DNA of 5,442 nucleotides from positions 1-5,442 of the forward strand of contig JACCQV010000871.1 of NCBI GenBank assembly GCA_013813945.1, read 5' to 3'. Source of the stretch: Deltaproteobacteria bacterium. Its GTDB lineage: Bacteria > Myxococcota_A > Polyangia > Haliangiales > Haliangiaceae. Of this stretch, positions 1 through 5,442 are shown piece by piece. Positions within the stretch are counted from its first letter, which is position 1, and every line of letters begins with the position of its first letter. The position numbers and the translations under genes were made by a program. The notes beneath the pieces were generated by a model. That model ran no database searches, was not told the DNA's origin, and worked only from the letters and a program-made list of their open reading frames with translations.

Positions 1-1338
1 GCGTTCGCCTTCCTCGTACCAGACCTGCGAGATCGCGTCACCGTCGCGCGATCCTTGCGACGAGTGGCGGCGCGCGCGTGCCGACACCGACGGTTCGATC
101 ACGCCCGCGACGGGACGCTGCAGGGAATCCGACGACGCTCCGCCGACGATCGGAACTCCGACCTTGGGCGTCCCCGTGCTCCGGCGCGCCGGGACCTCGG
201 GCTCGACGACCGCGGCGGCGACCGGCTCGGCCTTCGGCAACGGAGGTAGCCCCGGCTGAGGCAGGGGCGGCAGGGAGCCATCCTCGGTGACGCCGAGTCG
301 CTGCATGATCCGGGACACCGACGGCGGCGGCACGCTCTCGCGGCGGCGCGCGACCGAGTCCTCCATCACCTCGCCGGTCTCGAGCCCGCGCTTGAGGCCC
401 TCGACCATCCGCGACGTCGTCGCGAATCGATTGTCGGGATCCTTCGCGAGCATCTTCGCGACGGCCGCTTCCATCCACAACGGCACGCCCGGCCGGCGCG
501 TTGGCAGCGGAACCGGAGTCTCGGTGACCTGCTTGGTCAGGATGTCGAACACGCGACTGCCGTTGAACGGCGGCGCGCCCGTGAGCATCTCGTACGCGAC
601 GCAGCCCAGCTGATAAATATCTGCGCGCCGATCGATCCGATCGCCGCGCGCCTGCTCGGGCGACATGTAGCGCGGATCGCCGAACGTCATGCCGAGGCTC
701 GTCGACGGCGCCTGCGTGTCAGTCTCCACGAGCTTCGCGAGGCCGAAGTCGAGCAGCTTGACGAAGTTCGCCTTGCCGCGGCGCTGCGTCAGGTAAATGT
801 TGCGCGGCCGCAGGTCGCGATGGACGTAGCCGATCGCGTGCGCCTCCATCAGCGCCTCGCCGACCTGAATGAGAATGTCCGCCGCGCGCTCGACGGAGAG
901 CTGCTTCTCGCGCGCGAGCACGCCATCGAGCGTCTCGCCCTCGAGCAGCTCCATCGCGAGGTAGAGCCGGCCGTCGGGCGTGCGCCCGAAATCGTGGATC
1001 TCGACGATGTGCTCGTTGTCGATGTCGGCGACGGTCGTCGCCTCGCGCCGGAATCGCTCGACTGCCAGGTCATCCCGCGACAGCTCGTTGTGCAGCACCT
1101 TGATCGCGACGCGGCGACGCAAGGTCACGTGCTCCGCGCGATAGATCGTCCCCGATCCACCCTGGCCGAGCAGCTCCTGGACCTGGAACCGCTCACCGAG
1201 CAACTTGCCGACCAGCGCGTCCGCAATCGACTCGCGCACCTTGGGCCGGCCGCAGCTCGGGCAGAATAACGCCGTTTCGGCGTACCCGTGGTTACAGCCA
1301 GCGCAGGTGATCGTCGCGGTCATGTCATGTGCGGGCAT
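1..1338 (-). CDS. Serine/threonine protein kinase (Hanks type) with N-terminal zinc ribbon, C-terminus cut by window edge
   Basis: The reading frame is open from an ATG at 1338 to base 1 (446 codons, no stop), so the C-terminus lies outside the window. Residues 12-29 form a zinc ribbon (C12-x2-C15-x10-C26-x2-C29). The kinase domain spans about 51-320: glycine loop GQGGSG at 58-63, VAIK lysine K80, likely helix-C Glu E99, catalytic loop HRDLRPRN at 173-180, DFG at 197-199, GDPRYMSPEQ at 220-229, DIYQLG at 240-245 and the late conserved Arg in KDPDNRF (R304). The catalytic loop carries Arg at 177 where most Ser/Thr kinases have Lys; all other key residues are present, so activity is likely. From about residue 330 the protein is Pro/Ala/Val-rich and probably a flexible linker; no membrane segment is reached. 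The family phosphorylates Ser/Thr of target proteins with ATP; the target here is unknown. A second ATG at codon 6 (1323) is an alternative start, and neither start has a strong ribosome binding site. It lies 72 bp downstream of the 233-aa gene on the same strand. Confidence 0.93.
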   Translation of the reverse strand, partial: MPAHDMTATITCAGCNHGYAETALFCPSCGRPKVRESIADALVGKLLGERFQVQELLGQGGSGTIYRAEHVTLRRRVAIKVLHNELSRDDLAVERFRREATTVADIDNEHIVEIHDFGRTPDGRLYLAMELLEGETLDGVLAREKQLSVERAADILIQVGEALMEAHAIGYVHRDLRPRNIYLTQRRGKANFVKLLDFGLAKLVETDTQAPSTSLGMTFGDPRYMSPEQARGDRIDRRADIYQLGCVAYEMLTGAPPFNGSRVFDILTKQVTETPVPLPTRRPGVPLWMEAAVAKMLAKDPDNRFATTSRMVEGLKRGLETGEVMEDSVARRRESVPPPSVSRIMQRLGVTEDGSLPPLPQPGLPPLPKAEPVAAAVVEPEVPARRSTGTPKVGVPIVGGASSDSLQRPVAGVIEPSVSARARRHSSQGSRDGDAISQVWYEEGER

Positions 1339-1367
1339 AGGTGCGTCTTGACGGACGACCTGCGGAA

Positions 1368-1373
1368 ATCATA
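1368..1373 (-). promoter_or_regulatory. Possible -10 element for the kinase gene
   Basis: TATGAT on the minus strand matches the sigma-70 -10 consensus at five of six bases and is an AT-rich island in a very GC-rich gap. It lies about 29 nt upstream of the kinase ATG at 1338. No -35 hexamer with proper spacing is visible, so this is a weak call; the kinase may instead be read from the upstream gene. Confidence 0.25.
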
Positions 1374-1379
1374 GCCCGG

Positions 1380-1400
1380 GGACGGGCCGCGCGCCCGTCC
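1380..1400 (-). terminator. GC-rich hairpin between the 233-aa gene and the kinase gene; possible weak terminator
   Basis: A perfect 8-bp inverted repeat (GGACGGGC / GCCCGTCC) with a 5-nt loop starts about 10 nt after the stop codon of the 233-aa gene on the minus strand. It is followed by CCGGGCTATGATTTCC and not by a run of T, so it is not a classical intrinsic terminator. It could act as a 3'-end stabiliser or an attenuator between two co-transcribed genes, or have no function in this GC-rich DNA. Confidence 0.3.
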
Positions 1401-1410
1401 AAGGCGCGTT

Positions 1411-2112
1411 TCAGGTGTCGGTGCCAGAAGGCGGCTTGGACCGCCACAGAGCCTCGGCCAGCTCGGCCTCCGTGACCAGGCCCTTGGCGGTCAGCACGTG
1501 GATCAGGGCGGTCAGGCGAGCCTCGAGGTCATCGGTCCCGACCGCCTGCTGGAGCGCCGAGATCGGGATCTGGGCGGTTACCGAGACCTCGGAATCGGTC
1601 TCGATGTTCTGAAGCTTGCCCTTCGAGGTGATGAACATCGTGGTCGAACCCGGGCGGCTGATGATCCCGGTGTTGATCTGGCGGTAGCCCTTCGCCACGA
1701 GCTCGTCGATCGCGGACAGCGGGAGTGCGTTGACCTCGATCTCGCAGTGCGAGAGCTGCTCGACCTCGGCGACCGCCGCGGTGTCGGTCGGATCGGCCAT
1801 CGCGAGGCGAAGGATCCGAGCGGTACCCTCGGTATGGACCCCGAGCGGGAGCACCCGGAGTCGGGCGCAGACGTCACGCGCGAGGAGCCGAAGTGCGTCG
1901 GTGTCGATCTGGATGCCGGCGGGATCGATCAGAGGGATTCGCGTCTGCTTGCGGATCGCCCCGATCAGGGCGACCTCGTCAACGCCGATCTCCTTGATCA
2001 GCGTGACGACGAGCGGGACTTTCTGCTCTTCGGCCAAGCGACCGGCCTTGGCAGCGTTGGCCTTGTTGACCAACCCTGCCTCGATCGCGATCTCGGCCAA
2101 CGTCTTCGGCAC
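1411..2112 (-). CDS. Stand-alone GspE/MshE N-terminal domain protein (no ATPase domain)
   Basis: This 233-aa protein starts at GTG (2112) and ends at TGA (1411-1413). Residues 1-60 (MPKTLAEIAIEAGLV...) resemble the helical MshEN repeats at the N-terminus of type II secretion and type IV pilus ATPases. Residues 75-145 follow the second half of that domain, with RVLPL at 86-90 and MADPTD at 105-110. The Walker A/B ATPase core that follows in GspE/PilB is absent; instead there is a linker (about 145-190) and a C-terminal helical segment (about 196-222, LTALIHVLTAKGLVTEAELA) that looks like a further copy or a partner-binding tail. The family domain can bind cyclic di-GMP in MshE-type ATPases, but the RLG motifs used for that are degraded here, so binding is doubtful. 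It has no signal peptide or membrane segment and is probably cytoplasmic. The GTG start lies two bases after the tRNA-Arg 3' end without a visible Shine-Dalgarno; it is preferred because the domain begins there. TTG at codon 5 is the alternative. The role is unknown. Confidence 0.85.
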   Translation of the reverse strand: MPKTLAEIAIEAGLVNKANAAKAGRLAEEQKVPLVVTLIKEIGVDEVALIGAIRKQTRIPLIDPAGIQIDTDALRLLARDVCARLRVLPLGVHTEGTARILRLAMADPTDTAAVAEVEQLSHCEIEVNALPLSAIDELVAKGYRQINTGIISRPGSTTMFITSKGKLQNIETDSEVSVTAQIPISALQQAVGTDDLEARLTALIHVLTAKGLVTEAELAEALWRSKPPSGTDT

Positions 2113-2114
2113 GG

Positions 2115-2188
<74 letters not shown>

Positions 2189-2199
2189 GTGTGGTTGGG

Positions 2200-2228
2200 G
2201 TTCTACCCGTGCGAGCGGGGAGAAACAA
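2200..2228 (-). promoter_or_regulatory. Likely sigma-70-type promoter of tRNA-Arg
   Basis: On the minus strand TTGTTT (2228-2223, -35-like, three of six consensus bases) and TAGAAC (2205-2200, -10-like, four of six) are separated by exactly 17 bp. The -10 ends 11 bp before the tRNA 5' end, so transcription would start a few bases upstream of the tRNA, as is usual. If there is no further promoter, it also drives the 233-aa gene and perhaps the kinase. Confidence 0.5.
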
Positions 2229-2257
2229 GCTGTCGTGGGGTTCGGTTACGATGAGCC

Positions 2258-3046
2258 ATGGCGATCGACTACGTGCTCGCGGTCGGCTGCGAGCCGCAAA
2301 CCACGCTCGGGGTGGAGCGTCTCGTCGAGCTTCACCGGACGAGGATCCTCGCCCGCTCCGCCCTTGCTCACATGCGCGAGGACGGCGAACAGCGCCCCCC
2401 GAGCGAGATCGAGGTCCAGCTGACCCTCCGCAAGCCCGGCGGAGACTCGGGCCGGGGGGTCACACTCCAGAACCTCCTCGACGAGGCGGCCCCCCTCGAC
2501 ACCGTCGCGCACCACTGCGCGACCTGCCCGGCCGGCCTGCCCCGCGAGTTCGCGTGTCATCGCCGGATCCGCTATCCGATCCCCGAGCACGTCGAGCAGT
2601 GGCTGATGGCCCGACTCCCGACCCAGCTCGCGACCACCGCGGGCGCCCTGCTCGTGCGCGGGCTCGGCGAGTTCGGCTGGGATGGCGCGCCGACGGCCAA
2701 GCTCCGGGCCGCGGGCAGCACGTACTTCGAGAGCCGCGTGGCCTACGGGGTGCGCTGGGAGGGCACCGACGGCAACATCGAGATCTCGTCCGATCAGGTG
2801 TTCCAGATGATGTTCATGGTCGGGCACCTCGCGCCGACCCACAGCTTGATGCTCGCGTTGTTCCTCGGCGTCATCCCGCATGACACGAGCGTGTATCTGC
2901 TCAAGGACGATGCGGGCCGCAGTCAGGCGCTGGCGAACGCTTCCGTCCCGAGCGAGGCGGACGCCGACATCGAGCAGATCGCCGCGTTCCTGCGCGCGCT
3001 CGCGGTCGCAGCACGCCTGGACAAGACCATCCTGATCGACGGCTGA
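2258..3046 (+). CDS. Uncharacterised protein with HHCxxCPAG...C motif
   Basis: This 262-aa protein starts at ATG 2258 and ends at TGA 3044-3046. I do not recognise a characterised family. Codon usage is typical of a real gene and matches its neighbours. The clearest mark is a cysteine cluster, H85-H86-C87-x2-C90-P-A-G-x6-F-x-C100, followed by R-I-R-Y-P-I at 103-108 and a WL at 115-116; this could bind a metal ion or form a redox or structural site. A further Cys is at position 11. Residues 180-207 are rich in Met, Leu and Phe (HLAPTHSLMLALFLGVIP at 190-207) and are probably a buried helix and not a clear transmembrane segment. There is no signal peptide, so it is probably cytoplasmic. The ATG has no good Shine-Dalgarno; TACGAT at 2247-2252, five bases before it, could be a -10 box giving a leaderless mRNA. 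It lies 17 bp upstream of maeB on the same strand and is probably co-transcribed with it. Confidence 0.85.
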   Translation: MAIDYVLAVGCEPQTTLGVERLVELHRTRILARSALAHMREDGEQRPPSEIEVQLTLRKPGGDSGRGVTLQNLLDEAAPLDTVAHHCATCPAGLPREFACHRRIRYPIPEHVEQWLMARLPTQLATTAGALLVRGLGEFGWDGAPTAKLRAAGSTYFESRVAYGVRWEGTDGNIEISSDQVFQMMFMVGHLAPTHSLMLALFLGVIPHDTSVYLLKDDAGRSQALANASVPSEADADIEQIAAFLRALAVAARLDKTILIDG

Positions 3047-3063
3047 GCTGCTAGGTTCGCGGC

Positions 3064-5340
<2,277 letters not shown>

Positions 5341-5442
5341 ATGGCGCTCGTGGTCGCCGCAGTCGTGGTCACCGTGCTCGCGGCGTGCGGCGGATCCAGG
5401 CCGGGGGAGCCGGACGCGGCCGGTATCTGCGCGGGCACACAG
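5341..5442 (+). CDS. Probable lipoprotein, N-terminus only (runs off the window)
   Basis: The ATG follows the maeB TAG with no spacer and the frame stays open to the window end (34 codons). The first 16 residues (MALVVAAVVVTVLAAC) form a hydrophobic stretch ending in a lipobox (L-A-A-C, Cys 16), followed by GGSRPGEPDA, a small, polar linker typical of bacterial lipoproteins. This predicts export, lipidation at Cys 16 by Lgt and cleavage by signal peptidase II. The usual basic residues at the very N-terminus are missing, and because the in-frame TAG is immediately upstream no longer start is possible in this frame. GTG codons at positions 4 and 9 are unlikely alternatives because they shorten the signal. 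The mature function cannot be judged from 18 residues. Translation is probably coupled to maeB. Confidence 0.65.
   Translation, partial: MALVVAAVVVTVLAACGGSRPGEPDAAGICAGTQ

Noticed and set aside
38..478. 146-codon minus-strand frame overlapping the kinase C-terminal region
   Set aside because: It is a different frame from the kinase, which stays open to base 1; its product is Arg/Gly/Ala-rich without motifs. I also considered whether it meant a frameshift in the kinase, but the kinase frame continues without a stop.
820..1269. 149-codon plus-strand frame opposite the kinase
   Set aside because: It is antisense to the catalytic domain of the kinase, whose motifs are all on the minus strand in a single open frame.
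1380..1400. The hairpin as a strong intrinsic terminator
   Set aside because: There is no T-run after the stem on either strand, so it is kept only as a low-confidence candidate.

Overview
This is a GC-rich, gene-dense bacterial window in which codon third positions are mostly G or C. The gene set (a Hanks-type Ser/Thr kinase with an N-terminal zinc ribbon, a stand-alone type II secretion/pilus ATPase N-terminal domain protein, and a short lipoprotein start) fits a member of the Myxococcota (deltaproteobacterial lineage). That assignment is an inference from gene content and codon usage, not from a marker gene.

The layout is two divergent blocks separated by a 69-bp gap (2189-2257). The minus-strand block reads right to left: tRNA-Arg(CCG) (2188-2115), then a 233-aa protein with a GspE/MshE-type N-terminal domain (2112-1411), then a Ser/Thr protein kinase (1338 to the left window edge, C-terminus missing). 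The plus-strand block reads left to right: a 262-aa uncharacterised protein with a Cys-rich motif (2258-3046), the NADP-type malic enzyme maeB with its phosphotransacetylase-like C-terminal domain (3064-5340), and the start of a probable lipoprotein (5341 to the right edge).

The kinase and the secretion-ATPase-like domain both look like signalling parts. The malic enzyme is central metabolism: oxidative decarboxylation of malate to pyruvate with NADPH formation. The 17-bp gap between the 262-aa gene and maeB, and the directly abutting lipoprotein start, suggest one plus-strand transcript. Nothing in the sequence links the two blocks functionally.

The most unusual point is the tRNA/CDS junction. 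The GTG start of the 233-aa protein lies two bases after the tRNA discriminator base, with no Shine-Dalgarno in reach, so normal tRNA 3' processing would leave an almost leaderless mRNA. Other points of interest are an Arg in place of the catalytic-loop Lys of the kinase, a secretion-ATPase N-terminal domain with no ATPase, and the uncharacterised Cys-motif protein paired with maeB. I see no mobile element, CRISPR array or phage gene, and no convincing new multi-gene system.
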